Shown here one piece after another: positions 37,639-47,141 of a DNA stretch of 64,000 nucleotides (the first letter of the stretch is position 1; each line of letters starts with the position of its first letter). Made by a program: the position numbers and the translations under genes. The notes beneath the pieces were generated by a model, which did no database searches, was not told the origin of the DNA, and saw nothing but the letters and a program-made list of their open reading frames with translations. Source of the stretch: an uncultured Gemmataceae bacterium (lineage in GTDB: Bacteria > Planctomycetota > Planctomycetia > Gemmatales > Gemmataceae); assembly GCA_937923405.1 (NCBI GenBank), contig CALDUY010000008.1:186001-250000 (forward strand), written 5' to 3'.

Positions 37639-38973
37639 ATGCCGGATCATCTGATTGATTTGAAAGCTCTGCTCGTGGAACGTCCGGATTGTGATGCCGG
37701 CACCGTACAACAACTTCGAAATGCTCTAGCTCAAGGAGGTACTCAACATAGAACGCTTCGGGATGTGACCGAAACCCTGAAAAAGAAGCTAGAAACGGCC
37801 CCACCGCCTCAGGCCAAGACGCTGCATTTGAAGATCGGCATCGCCTCATTCTTCCTCGGCTACACCCCACAAGCAGTCGAACATCTGAGCAAGGCAGACA
37901 CGGCTCTGTCCAATTTCTATTTAGGCCGAGCACTGGTGTCGAAAGGGGAATACGAAGAGGCTTTGAAAGCTTTCGAGAAAGCCGAAAAGGCGGGCTACAA
38001 CGCTTCTCAAGTACGACTCCAACGCGCGGGCATCTTCCGCCTCAAAGGCGACATCGCTGAAGCTCGAAAGATCCTTTCTACGCTACAAGAACTTTCTACC
38101 CACAGTGCCGAGTATCACTTTCAGCAAGGCATGTGTCAACTAGCTGAGGGCGACCACTACGCAGCCGTACAATTCTTTGAGCGTGCGGTGTCACTCGACC
38201 CAGCTCATACCAATGCTTTGTTCCAACTCGGCCACGCCAATGATCTCGCCGGCAACGACGAAGAAGCGATCAGTTGTTACGAACGTTGCCTGAAGCATCC
38301 TCCTATTCACGTTGGCACGCTGATTAACCTCGGCGTCCTCTACGAGGATCATGAGCGTTACGACAAAGCAGTAGAATGTTATCGTCAGGTCTTGGCTTCT
38401 GATCCGACTGACGAAGAAGCCCGCTTGTTTTTCAAGGATGCTCAGGCTTCTCTTACGATGTACTATTCGCCTGAGGAAGAGCAGGAACTGTCCAAACGAA
38501 GCCAGGTTCTTGACATTCCTGTAACCGACTTCGAGTTATCTGTTCGAGCACGCAACTGCTTGAAAAAGATGAACATCCGCACGCTAGGCGATCTCACGCG
38601 CATCAGTGAGCAAGCCTTGCTCTCCAGCAAAAATTTCGGCGAAACCTCTCTCTCCGAAATCAAAGAGATGATGGCTGCCAAGGGCTTGCGCCTGGGCCAA
38701 TCGATCCAAGACGGAAGCGCCAGTGAGGTGCGCTATCGCCCTGCCGCTCCTGTCTCGGAAGAGCAGGCGGCCATGCTCAGCAAACCTGTCTCCGATCTCA
38801 ATCTTTCCGTTCGTGCTCGCAAGTGCATGAATCGTCTCGGAATCAACACGCTAGGAGACTTGATCTCTCGCACCTCGGAGGAGTTGCTCGAAGCCAAAAA
38901 CTTTGGTCAAACTTCTCTTCAGGAAGTTAAGGACAAATTGATTCAACTAGGCTTACGACTTCGGGATGAGTGA
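37639..38973 (+). CDS. TPR protein with two RNA polymerase alpha C-terminal-like domains
   Basis: About 444 residues from the ATG at 37639, with GGAG nine bases upstream; starts at 37597 and further up are possible. Residues about 60-285 hold TPR repeats (AEYHFQQGMCQLAEGDHYAA, NALFQLGHANDLAGNDEEAI, TLINLGVLYEDHERYDKAVE). Two alpha-CTD-type helix-hairpin-helix domains follow, at about 290-350 (FELSVRARNCLKKMNIRTLG) and 380-440 (LNLSVRARKCMNRLGINTLG). Both keep the Arg equal to E. coli alpha Arg265 and the Ser and Glu of the second contact motif; the first also keeps Asn268. It overlaps tgt by 8 bases. The layout suggests a DNA- or transcription-factor-binding scaffold, which is inference. Confidence 0.9.
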   Translation: MPDHLIDLKALLVERPDCDAGTVQQLRNALAQGGTQHRTLRDVTETLKKKLETAPPPQAKTLHLKIGIASFFLGYTPQAVEHLSKADTALSNFYLGRALVSKGEYEEALKAFEKAEKAGYNASQVRLQRAGIFRLKGDIAEARKILSTLQELSTHSAEYHFQQGMCQLAEGDHYAAVQFFERAVSLDPAHTNALFQLGHANDLAGNDEEAISCYERCLKHPPIHVGTLINLGVLYEDHERYDKAVECYRQVLASDPTDEEARLFFKDAQASLTMYYSPEEEQELSKRSQVLDIPVTDFELSVRARNCLKKMNIRTLGDLTRISEQALLSSKNFGETSLSEIKEMMAAKGLRLGQSIQDGSASEVRYRPAAPVSEEQAAMLSKPVSDLNLSVRARKCMNRLGINTLGDLISRTSEELLEAKNFGQTSLQEVKDKLIQLGLRLRDE

Positions 38974-40078
38974 GTTCCGCTTTGAACTGCTCGCCACCGA
39001 TGGAGCCGCCCGACGGGGTCGGCTCCACACTTCTCACGGCTCGATTGACACCCCGATCTTTATGCCGGTCGGGACTCAAGCCACCGTCAAAGGATTGACC
39101 CCAGAGATGTTGCACTCCGTGGATGCTCGCATCATCCTCGGCAACACCTATCACTTAGCCTTACGCCCTGGCGACCAATTAATTGCAGAGCAGGGCGGTC
39201 TCCATCGCTTCATGGCCTGGGATCGAGCTATTCTCACCGATTCTGGTGGCTTTCAGGTCTACAGTCTGGCCCAGTCACGAAAAATCACTGACCACGGGGC
39301 TATCTTTCGCTCGCACATTGATGGCAGTTTGCTAGAACTAACTCCTGAAAAAGCCCTTCAGATCCAGGAGAATCTCGGTTCCGACATTGCTATGTGTCTC
39401 GACGAGTGTCCACCAGGTGATGCCTCGTTCGAGCAGCTTCAACAAGCGGTCGAGCGAACTATCCTTTGGGCTAAACGCTGTCGAGACTGTCATCGACGCA
39501 CCGATCAGGCACTGTTCGGCATTGTCCAAGGAGGGACAAGCATTCCACTCCGCGAATATTGTGCCAAGTCTCTTACCGCTCTCGATTTTCCCGGATATGC
39601 TCTGGGCGGCTTCAGTGTTGGAGAATCTCCTGAGTCGATGCAAGCTACCTTAGGTCCGTCAGCCGCCTGTTTACCCTCTAACAAACCTCGCTATCTTATG
39701 GGAGTTGGTCGTCCACGAGACATTCTCAACGCTATCGCCGTCGGCTTAGACATGTTCGACTGCGTAATGCCGACTCGCAATGGCCGCAATGCACTGGCGT
39801 TCACTGATGACGGCGTACTCCGAATCCGTAATGCTTGTCATAAACGAGATTCGGCTCCTCTGATGTCCAATTGTTTTTGCTACACGTGTCGGCACTTTAG
39901 CCGAGCTTACTTGCATCATCTCTTTCTTGCTGAGGAGATGTTGGGACCAATGCTACTATCGTTGCACAACCTTGCCTTCTACTTACAGTTAGTAGCCCAA
40001 ACTCGTCAGGCCATTGAAGAACGCCGATTCACTACGTTCTATTCATCTTGCCTTGCCCGATGGGACTCCTCCGCCTAA
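38966..40078 (+). CDS. tgt: tRNA-guanine transglycosylase (queuine tRNA-ribosyltransferase)
   Basis: A 370-residue enzyme that exchanges guanine for preQ1 at position 34 of certain tRNAs. The active-site segment DSGGFQVYSLAQ is present, as are GGFSVGES and the zinc motif CxCxxC with a distal His (CFCYTCRHFSRAYLHH). The length is normal. The start codon lies 8 bases inside the end of the TPR/alpha-CTD gene, suggesting coupled translation. tgt followed by yajC and secDF is a widespread bacterial order. Confidence 0.97.
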   Translation: MSEFRFELLATDGAARRGRLHTSHGSIDTPIFMPVGTQATVKGLTPEMLHSVDARIILGNTYHLALRPGDQLIAEQGGLHRFMAWDRAILTDSGGFQVYSLAQSRKITDHGAIFRSHIDGSLLELTPEKALQIQENLGSDIAMCLDECPPGDASFEQLQQAVERTILWAKRCRDCHRRTDQALFGIVQGGTSIPLREYCAKSLTALDFPGYALGGFSVGESPESMQATLGPSAACLPSNKPRYLMGVGRPRDILNAIAVGLDMFDCVMPTRNGRNALAFTDDGVLRIRNACHKRDSAPLMSNCFCYTCRHFSRAYLHHLFLAEEMLGPMLLSLHNLAFYLQLVAQTRQAIEERRFTTFYSSCLARWDSSA

Positions 40079-40132
40079 GATAAACGCTTCGCACTTACTG
40101 GTTTGTTAAGACAATCATACTCAGGCTCTCCT

Positions 40133-40507
40133 ATGCTCTACTTCCTGTTATTCGCATTCGATGACGAGGGGGCCAAACAGGTTCCCATGCAGCAGCCAGG
40201 CTTAACTTTCGAGCCATTGTTGTTCATGCTAGCCATTTTTGCCGTCTTCTATTTTGTCGTTATTCGACCTCAACAGCGACGACAAGAGCGAGAGCGTCAG
40301 TTATTATTGAATTCATTGAAAAAGAACGATCGTGTTCTAACCACTGCTGGCATTTATGGGACTATCGTCTCCGTCAATGAAAAGGAGGATGAAGTGACCG
40401 TCAAGGTAGACGACAACGCGCGGTTAAAGATGTTGAAGAGCAGTATTTTACGCAACCTTACCAATGAAGAAGCGCTTAAAGCTGAAGCTGAGAAGCCGAA
40501 AACCTAG
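40133..40507 (+). CDS. yajC: Preprotein translocase subunit YajC
   Basis: About 124 residues from the ATG at 40133; the frame opens ten codons earlier at a TTG. One membrane segment (LLFMLAIFAVFYFVVIRPQQ) is followed by QRRQERERQLLLNSLKKNDR and the conserved VLTTAGIYGTIVSV. YajC associates with SecDF and the SecYEG channel. The unusual N-terminal 20 residues before the membrane segment are slightly longer than in E. coli. It sits between tgt and secDF as expected. Confidence 0.95.
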   Translation: MLYFLLFAFDDEGAKQVPMQQPGLTFEPLLFMLAIFAVFYFVVIRPQQRRQERERQLLLNSLKKNDRVLTTAGIYGTIVSVNEKEDEVTVKVDDNARLKMLKSSILRNLTNEEALKAEAEKPKT

Positions 40508-40608
40508 TTCCTACAATATAGCACACTTCTACACTCAACGAGTGTGAGAGATTGACTACGCACCAACAATTACAAACCAAAATGATGACGTCTTGAAGGT
40601 AATTTCAT

Positions 40609-43600
40609 ATGAAACGGTTCACCTTTCGAATACTTGTCTGTTTGATTCCAACTCTACTTTCATTGGGAATTGTGAGCTACGCTTACTACCGCTATCAATA
40701 TGTCGATGGCGGTGGATTCCGATTAGGCGTCGACCTTGTTGGTGGTACGATTCTTGTATACGAAATTGACGACACCAAAACCAAAGACACATCATACAAA
40801 CGCGACGACCTTACAAACGCGCTAAAGAAACGAATTGACCCAACTGATCTCTACAACATCACTATCCGTTCCGCTGGTGAAAACCGAGTTGAAATCATTC
40901 TTCCAACCGGTGGATTGCATCAGCAAAGAATCGAAAAGAAAAACTGGGAGAAATTGATTAAAGACGCTGCTGAGCATTTTGATATCAAAGACCTCAGCGT
41001 ATTAGAAACTGTTAAGCGAAACGATCGAGTGGCTCTGGTTGACGCCATTGCCAAGGCAAACCCCAAGATCGATGCACGCGACATCGATGAATGGGTTCAA
41101 TCTCGTACCACAGTCGGCGGACGCGAACGTCGTTCGCTCACTAGCGATGAAGTCGAAAAAATTAAGGAATTAATCTCCCGTCAAGGCCAATTGGAATTCC
41201 GTATTCTTGCCAACGATCGAGATGATAATGCAGCGATCGAAGCAGCTATTGAAACGCTCAAAAACACGCCAAAGGAAGAACTCAAAAAGTTAGAAGTTCG
41301 AGCTGCTCCACCTCCAGAACCGCGACGTGAAGGTAGCAATCTCTTTCATGTCAATCTGCCAGGCGAACCCAACCACACCTACAGCTGGGTGGAACTTGGT
41401 AAACCCTATTTACATCAATTAAAAATTGACAGCGCTTCTTTGCCGAATAACAAGCTCATGGATGATCGTGTCAAAGAATGCCTCAAAACAGGTGAACCAT
41501 TTCTCTACAACCAGAATTTGTATTGGGTTCGAAATATCGAAACTTGGAGTAGTCGCAATCCAAAAGATCGCGAGAAAAACAAAACTCGTGAATTTTATAT
41601 TCTCTGCAGAAATCCTTTGAAAGGAAATGAAGTTACAGGCGAATACATTGTCAGCGCCTCTCCTGGAATTAGTCAAGGGCAACTAGCGATTGATTTTAAA
41701 TTCAACGCTGAAGGTGGAAGAAGATTTTGGGAGGTAACATCGGCAAATAAGCCAAGTGGTGAAGGTCAAGCCAGTATGGAACGCCAATTGGCGATCATCT
41801 TTGATGACCAAATTATCTCTGCGCCAGCATTAAAATCGCCGATTCGGACAAGTGGCCAAATCACGGGCAACTATACACAACAAGAAGTCAATGACACTGT
41901 TCGAATTCTAAGGGCCGGCGCATTACCTGCCACTTTGAAAAAAGATGCAGTAAGCGAAAATACAATGGGACCTACCCTTGGCGAGGATACAATCCAGGCC
42001 GGTACCACTTCGGTAGTGATCGCATTCATTGCGGTACTACTGTTTATGTTTTTCTATTATCGCTTTGCTGGATTAGTAGCTTGTCTAGCACTCTTCGTGA
42101 ACTTGCTGATGACAGTAGCGTTCATGATCGTTGTTCAAGCTGCGTTTACGTTACCTGGCCTTGCAGGGTTGGTCCTCATGCTGGGTATGGCAGTCGATGC
42201 CAACGTTCTGATCTACGAACGACTGCGCGAAGAGAGAGAGCGCGGCGCTTCACTCGCTCAAGCAATTCGCAATGGCTATGAAAAAGCATTGCCAACCATT
42301 CTAGACACCCATTTATCGAGCATCTTCACAGCAATTGTGTTATATGTAGTTGGCAACGATCAGCTAAAAGGATTTGGAATCAGTCTGACTGTGGGATTAA
42401 TTATCAGCCTCTTCACTGCTCTATACATGACCAGATTAATTTTTGATATCTGGATGTATAAAGGCTGGCTGAAAGATCTCGGTTTCTACCCCGGCTTGGC
42501 TAATCTAATTCATTCTCGTTATTGGGATTTCATGTCTATTAGACATTATTGGTTTGCCGCAACTGTTACAGTTACTATTCTCGGTGCTTCAATATTCATT
42601 GCTAGAGCTGATCTCGATCCGAAACCTGGAGAGTCTTCCGTATTAAACATCGATTTTACTGGGGGAATTGCTTACACAGGACGTTTGAATGAGCCAATGA
42701 AAATTGAAGAGCTTCGAGCAGCTCTAAAATCTGCAGAAAGTCAACTAGAGGATTTAACCGTAGAACCACTATTCGTAGCGTCAGACAATGCAGAAGCCGG
42801 TGAGACTAGCTACTTTAATGTCCGAACATCGCACAGATCTGACAACGCTATTGAGGATCAACGAGTAGTGTTGAAAGCAATCTCTGATGCACTCACTGGT
42901 AAACTACAAATGATTCATCTAAATAAATTTACCTTAATCTCCGATGAATCAGGCGTCACTGGAGCAAAATTAACATTCACTGACGAAAAAAATAACACAA
43001 AGTATGTATCACCTGCACTTGTTCAACGACTAATTGGAATCGCGATTAATGAGGAAGGGTTAACGGGCACACCGTTCAAAATTAACAGACCTGAAGAGGG
43101 ATTGGCAGATAAAAGAGAAGGAAATGAAGATCGCTATTCCGAACTCACTCTAGTATTTAATGACCCTCAGGATCCCAAAAAAGTAGAAGCGGTACTAACA
43201 CGAGTACAAAAAACTTTGGAGTCTTCTCCTCAACCTGAACGATTAGAGCATTTCGACAAGCAGCTTGCTGCAACCACCCGAGACCGCGCATTGTATGCGA
43301 TTCTAGCGAGTTGGGGTGCTATCTTGCTCTATCTTTGGTTCAGATTCGGTAGTTGGACCTTTGGTGCCGCAGCAGTTCTTTGTCTGATTCACGATTTAGC
43401 CTTCACACTGGGTGCGATTGCTGTTTGTCATTACTTTCCACCATGGTTGTCTGCACTGCTCGGCACAAGAGATTTCAAAATTGACTTAGCCGCTGTTGCT
43501 GCTTTGCTTACTCTAATTGGATTTTCTGTTAATGATACCATCGTAGTATTTGATCGAATCCGTGAAGTTCGCGGCAAGAATCCCGCACTCACACCAGCGA

Positions 43601-43854
43601 TGATTAACGATAGTGTAAATCAAACACTCACCAGAACAATACTTGCATCACTGACAGTACTATCTGTCGTGTTAGTACTTTACATCCTAGGAGGAGAGGG
43701 AGTTAAACTATTTGCGTTTGTGATGATCGTTGGAGTGATCGTTGGAACTTACAGTTCAATTTATATCGCAAGCCCATTACTTCTGATTTTCGGAGAAGGA
43801 AAAATTAGCATGAAAAAAGAACCTGCAATCAAAGAAGCACCAACAAGAGGATGA
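40609..43854 (+). CDS. secDF: Fused protein-export membrane protein SecDF
   Basis: A 1081-residue fusion of SecD and SecF that uses the proton gradient to pull proteins through the Sec channel. The SecD half starts with the D1 motif FRLGVDLVGGTILVYE, and its membrane block has GMAVDANVLIYERLREE. The SecF half starts near LNIDFTGGIAYTGRL and ends with SVNDTIVVFDRIREVRG. Both P1 regions are large, and the SecD P1 loop has an insert of about 150 residues (about 165-330). The gene is clearly more AT-rich than the genes before 37 kb (19 of 60 G+C at 42901-42960) although it is a core gene. Confidence 0.96.
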   Translation: MKRFTFRILVCLIPTLLSLGIVSYAYYRYQYVDGGGFRLGVDLVGGTILVYEIDDTKTKDTSYKRDDLTNALKKRIDPTDLYNITIRSAGENRVEIILPTGGLHQQRIEKKNWEKLIKDAAEHFDIKDLSVLETVKRNDRVALVDAIAKANPKIDARDIDEWVQSRTTVGGRERRSLTSDEVEKIKELISRQGQLEFRILANDRDDNAAIEAAIETLKNTPKEELKKLEVRAAPPPEPRREGSNLFHVNLPGEPNHTYSWVELGKPYLHQLKIDSASLPNNKLMDDRVKECLKTGEPFLYNQNLYWVRNIETWSSRNPKDREKNKTREFYILCRNPLKGNEVTGEYIVSASPGISQGQLAIDFKFNAEGGRRFWEVTSANKPSGEGQASMERQLAIIFDDQIISAPALKSPIRTSGQITGNYTQQEVNDTVRILRAGALPATLKKDAVSENTMGPTLGEDTIQAGTTSVVIAFIAVLLFMFFYYRFAGLVACLALFVNLLMTVAFMIVVQAAFTLPGLAGLVLMLGMAVDANVLIYERLREERERGASLAQAIRNGYEKALPTILDTHLSSIFTAIVLYVVGNDQLKGFGISLTVGLIISLFTALYMTRLIFDIWMYKGWLKDLGFYPGLANLIHSRYWDFMSIRHYWFAATVTVTILGASIFIARADLDPKPGESSVLNIDFTGGIAYTGRLNEPMKIEELRAALKSAESQLEDLTVEPLFVASDNAEAGETSYFNVRTSHRSDNAIEDQRVVLKAISDALTGKLQMIHLNKFTLISDESGVTGAKLTFTDEKNNTKYVSPALVQRLIGIAINEEGLTGTPFKINRPEEGLADKREGNEDRYSELTLVFNDPQDPKKVEAVLTRVQKTLESSPQPERLEHFDKQLAATTRDRALYAILASWGAILLYLWFRFGSWTFGAAAVLCLIHDLAFTLGAIAVCHYFPPWLSALLGTRDFKIDLAAVAALLTLIGFSVNDTIVVFDRIREVRGKNPALTPAMINDSVNQTLTRTILASLTVLSVVLVLYILGGEGVKLFAFVMIVGVIVGTYSSIYIASPLLLIFGEGKISMKKEPAIKEAPTRG

Positions 43855-43875
43855 TCATCAATCACTAAAAAACAA

Positions 43876-43913
43876 CAGTGAGCCGATTTCGATCTATCGA
43901 AATCGGCTCACTG
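43876..43913. terminator. Strong bidirectional terminator after secDF
   Basis: A perfect 17-bp stem (CAGTGAGCCGATTTCGA and complement) with loop TCTA. The minus strand continues into TGTTGTTTTTT, so the hairpin can end the sugar-nucleotide operon as well as secDF. Confidence 0.85.
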
Positions 43914-43995
43914 ACATTTCTCACAATCAGAATACTAACCAGAATAACTTCTGAAATTTGTGGTAAAACAACTAAGCAAAATGAGTCATCAAATT

Positions 43996-45150
43996 TTAGT
44001 GATTATTAGCTTCAATCAAATCAACAATCTCTTTAGCCATAATCTTCCAGGTTCGTTGAAGAAAAGTACGCGAAAGATTAAGAAACTTATCTTTCCAGAA
44101 GTTTTTACGACTACGCCATTTTAACAGAATTGACACCAACTGATCTGGATTGTCAGGATCATCAAGAATGAGGTCTGTGTACTCGGTTGGATACTGTTCA
44201 CTAATACCTGAAGCGCTACTAACTACACATGGCACACCACGGCAAATAGCTTCTTGAACATTTAGCCCATAAGGTTCGTAGCGGACAGGGCTAATCAACA
44301 AATCAGAAGCAGCCAAAAGATCTTTGACGTGATTAATAAAGCCTAAAAAATGTACACGATCATGATATTCTGATTTACTTATTACCGATCGCCAATATGC
44401 TTCACGACGTCCACTTCCAGCAACGTATAGATCACAATCCCAATCAGAGTTGGCACATAAGATTTTCCAGGCTTCCCACAATGTATTAAAACCTTTTCGC
44501 TCGTCAGCACCAAAACCACCCACAAAAGAGCAAATCAATCGCTTAGATTTCTGAAACTGACAGATAGCTTGTATTCGTTCAGACTCGCTTGGCGGACACC
44601 ACGTTGGATCCGCACCTAGATAAACATTGTGGACTCGATTTTTTGTTGCTGGATAGATCTGTTTGATATGATTTGCAGTATAAAATGAGTTTGAAATAAT
44701 AATCTTAGAGTTAATCAATGAGATTTTTTCAAACATCTGAAACAACTTGCTTGCAACGCGATACTTTATTGAAGTTAATATATTCCCAAACAAATAACGT
44801 GGAATCCAAGCTCGATGGACATAATGAACCCAATTCACGCTATTACTACAAGAGCAAACACCGCCATTAATCACGATTTCGACATCTAATTGAGATTTTA
44901 CAATAGATCGAATATATTGATATCCTTGAATTCTGAACAACAAAGAGCCCAACATATCTATCGAAAAAGGTCGAGCAATCTGATAGATCGCAACATTTTG
45001 ATGATTAATATATTTATCGTCAAAATCATGACCGATCAAATGCACAAAACAATCTTGATCGACAAGATAATCCGCTAACGCAGCGTTGGCCTTCGATTGC
45101 CCTCCATAATCATGAAAACCAGCTGATACAAGGATCCAATTTTTTTTCAT
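43996..45150 (-). CDS. GT4 family glycosyltransferase
   Basis: A 384-residue group 1 glycosyltransferase. The N-terminal domain starts ILVSAGFHDYGGQSKANAAL. The donor-binding C-terminal domain has FVGGFGADERKGFNTLWEAW, VAGSGRR, and the E-x7-E motif in SPVRYEPYGLNVQEAICRG. It adds a sugar to a growing lipid-linked oligosaccharide at the inner face of the membrane. It is the last gene of the minus-strand sugar operon, 10 bases after rfbB. Base composition is low in G+C. The sugar and linkage are unknown. Confidence 0.92.
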   Translation of the reverse strand: MKKNWILVSAGFHDYGGQSKANAALADYLVDQDCFVHLIGHDFDDKYINHQNVAIYQIARPFSIDMLGSLLFRIQGYQYIRSIVKSQLDVEIVINGGVCSCSNSVNWVHYVHRAWIPRYLFGNILTSIKYRVASKLFQMFEKISLINSKIIISNSFYTANHIKQIYPATKNRVHNVYLGADPTWCPPSESERIQAICQFQKSKRLICSFVGGFGADERKGFNTLWEAWKILCANSDWDCDLYVAGSGRREAYWRSVISKSEYHDRVHFLGFINHVKDLLAASDLLISPVRYEPYGLNVQEAICRGVPCVVSSASGISEQYPTEYTDLILDDPDNPDQLVSILLKWRSRKNFWKDKFLNLSRTFLQRTWKIMAKEIVDLIEANNH

Positions 45151-45160
45151 GAGTTAGAAG

Positions 45161-46150
45161 TTAAAGACCACTACTTGATTTACCAGATCGATTATAAATC
45201 GCTTGAATCCATTGTTGATTAGCAATATACCATTCGATAGTTTTAACTAATCCATCTTCGAGATTGAATCGTGGACTCCAACCTAGTTCATGTTGAAGTT
45301 TACTAAAATTAATAGCATACCTACGATCATGGCCTGGTCGATCCTGAACAAATTGAATATATGAATGAGGTTTTCCAAAATAATCCAATAAAAATCGTGC
45401 TATATACAAGTTTGTTCTTTCTGCATCACCACCTATATTATACACTTCACCTACTCTTCCACGCTTCCAGATTTCCAAAATAGCATCACAATGATCATCA
45501 ACATGAATCCAATCCCGAATCTGACATCCATCACCATACACAGGTACAGGACGATCATGAAGAATATTACTAATAAATAATGGTATCAATTTTTCTGGGT
45601 ACTGAAATGGACCATAGTTATTTGAGCATCTAGTAATAATAACAGGTAGCCCAAAAGTATGATGATATGCCAAAGCCAACAAATCTCCAGCTGCTTTGCT
45701 TGCAGAGTACGGACTGTTGGGGCTGAGAGGTGATGTTTCTGAAAATTTACCTTCAGGACCCAAGCTTCCATAAACCTCATCCGTACTAATTTGAATAAAC
45801 TTTGAAATCTTATATTTTACTGCGCAGTCTAGTAAAACCTGAGTTCCCTTTACGTTAGTGTGAATAAAAGGAGAAGCATCTAATATTGATCGATCAACGT
45901 GACTCTCAGCAGCAAAATGAATAATTTCATCTACAAACGATACTTGGAGTTCCATCAAGGCTCTATCTGAAATATCACCATGGACAAAAGAGTACCTCTG
46001 GTGATGCTGAAAATCTTTAACGTTGTCTAAATTACCCGCATAGGTAAGTGCATCAATATTTATTACATAAACTTCATCGTTCAAAAGCACTTTGCGGATA
46101 AAATTACTACCAATAAATCCGCACCCGCCTGTTATTAATACACGTTTCAT
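45161..46150 (-). CDS. rfbB: dTDP-glucose 4,6-dehydratase
   Basis: A 329-residue short-chain dehydrogenase. The NAD motif LITGGCGFIGSNFIR and the specific segments FAAESHVDRSI, ISTDEVYGSL, YSASKAAGD (YxxxK) and TRCSNNYGPFQYPEKLIPL are all typical of RfbB/RmlB. It converts dTDP-glucose to dTDP-4-keto-6-deoxyglucose. rfbA lies 109 bases upstream on the same strand. The epimerase rfbC is missing from this operon. Confidence 0.96.
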   Translation of the reverse strand: MKRVLITGGCGFIGSNFIRKVLLNDEVYVINIDALTYAGNLDNVKDFQHHQRYSFVHGDISDRALMELQVSFVDEIIHFAAESHVDRSILDASPFIHTNVKGTQVLLDCAVKYKISKFIQISTDEVYGSLGPEGKFSETSPLSPNSPYSASKAAGDLLALAYHHTFGLPVIITRCSNNYGPFQYPEKLIPLFISNILHDRPVPVYGDGCQIRDWIHVDDHCDAILEIWKRGRVGEVYNIGGDAERTNLYIARFLLDYFGKPHSYIQFVQDRPGHDRRYAINFSKLQHELGWSPRFNLEDGLVKTIEWYIANQQWIQAIYNRSGKSSSGL

Positions 46151-46259
46151 ATAACTTATTTCTTTATTAATTTAGTCCCAGAAACAACAATAAAAATTTT
46201 AATTGTAACCTTGACTGCGCTGCCAGATGCGATCTTAAAAAAACAAAACGATGAACAAA

Positions 46260-47141
46260 TTACAGATATGGATGCTCACTTAGAATTTTGACCAGATATT
46301 CTCCATAAGCATTTCCACGATATGAGTCGGCTAGTTTTCTCACATCTGCATCACTAATATAACCTTTGCGATATGCGATTTCTTCAAGACAAGCTATTTT
46401 TAACCCTTGCCGTTTTTCCAGTGTTTGAACAAATTGTGAAGCAACCAGCAAAGAGTCATGTGTTCCCAAATCTAACCAAGCAACTCCTCGGCCCAAAGGT
46501 GTAACAAACAGTTTATTGTCTTCTAAATACATTCGATTAATATCAGTGATTTCTAACTCTCCGCGGGTAGACGGTTTTAGCTTCTCAGCATAACTCACCA
46601 CTTCCGGCCCATAAAAATACAATCCAGTAATCGCCCAATTTGATTTTGCTTTCTGTGGCTTTTCCTCGATGCTTATTACTTTACAAGTATCATCGAATTC
46701 AACCACTCCAAATCTCTCTGGATCTTGAACATGGTAAGCAAATATATGCGCACATTCATGAATGCATGAAGATATATGGTTTAGCTTATCTACCAAGTTA
46801 TGTCCAAACAACAGATTGTCGCCGAGTATCAGACAGACTGGCTCATCTCCAATGAAATCTTTGCCGATCAAAAATGCTTCAGCGATTCCTCGCGGTTCTT
46901 GCTGTATCTTATACGTTATGTGCAAACCTAAATGTGATCCGTCGCCAAGAAGATCATTTATTTTTGGTGTATCTTGTGGGGTACTAATAATTAAAATCTC
47001 TTGAATATTAGCAAGCATCAACAGTGACAATGGATAAAAGATGACAGGCTTGTCATATACAGGGAGTAGCTGCTTGCTAATTACTCGGGTCAGCGGGTAA
47101 AGTCTAGTGCCGTGTCCACCCGCAAGTATGATACCTTTCAT
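46260..47141 (-). CDS. rfbA: Glucose-1-phosphate thymidylyltransferase
   Basis: A 293-residue nucleotidyltransferase. The signature ILAGGHGTRLYPLTRVISKQ holds the nucleotide-binding loop, followed by LLPVYDKPVIFYPLS. Also typical are ICLILGDNL-like VCLILGDNLLFGH and SIEEKPQKAKSNWAITGLYF. It makes dTDP-glucose, the substrate for RfbB. The start overlaps the RmlD-like gene by 4 bases (ATGA), so they are coupled. Confidence 0.96.
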   Translation of the reverse strand: MKGIILAGGHGTRLYPLTRVISKQLLPVYDKPVIFYPLSLLMLANIQEILIISTPQDTPKINDLLGDGSHLGLHITYKIQQEPRGIAEAFLIGKDFIGDEPVCLILGDNLLFGHNLVDKLNHISSCIHECAHIFAYHVQDPERFGVVEFDDTCKVISIEEKPQKAKSNWAITGLYFYGPEVVSYAEKLKPSTRGELEITDINRMYLEDNKLFVTPLGRGVAWLDLGTHDSLLVASQFVQTLEKRQGLKIACLEEIAYRKGYISDADVRKLADSYRGNAYGEYLVKILSEHPYL

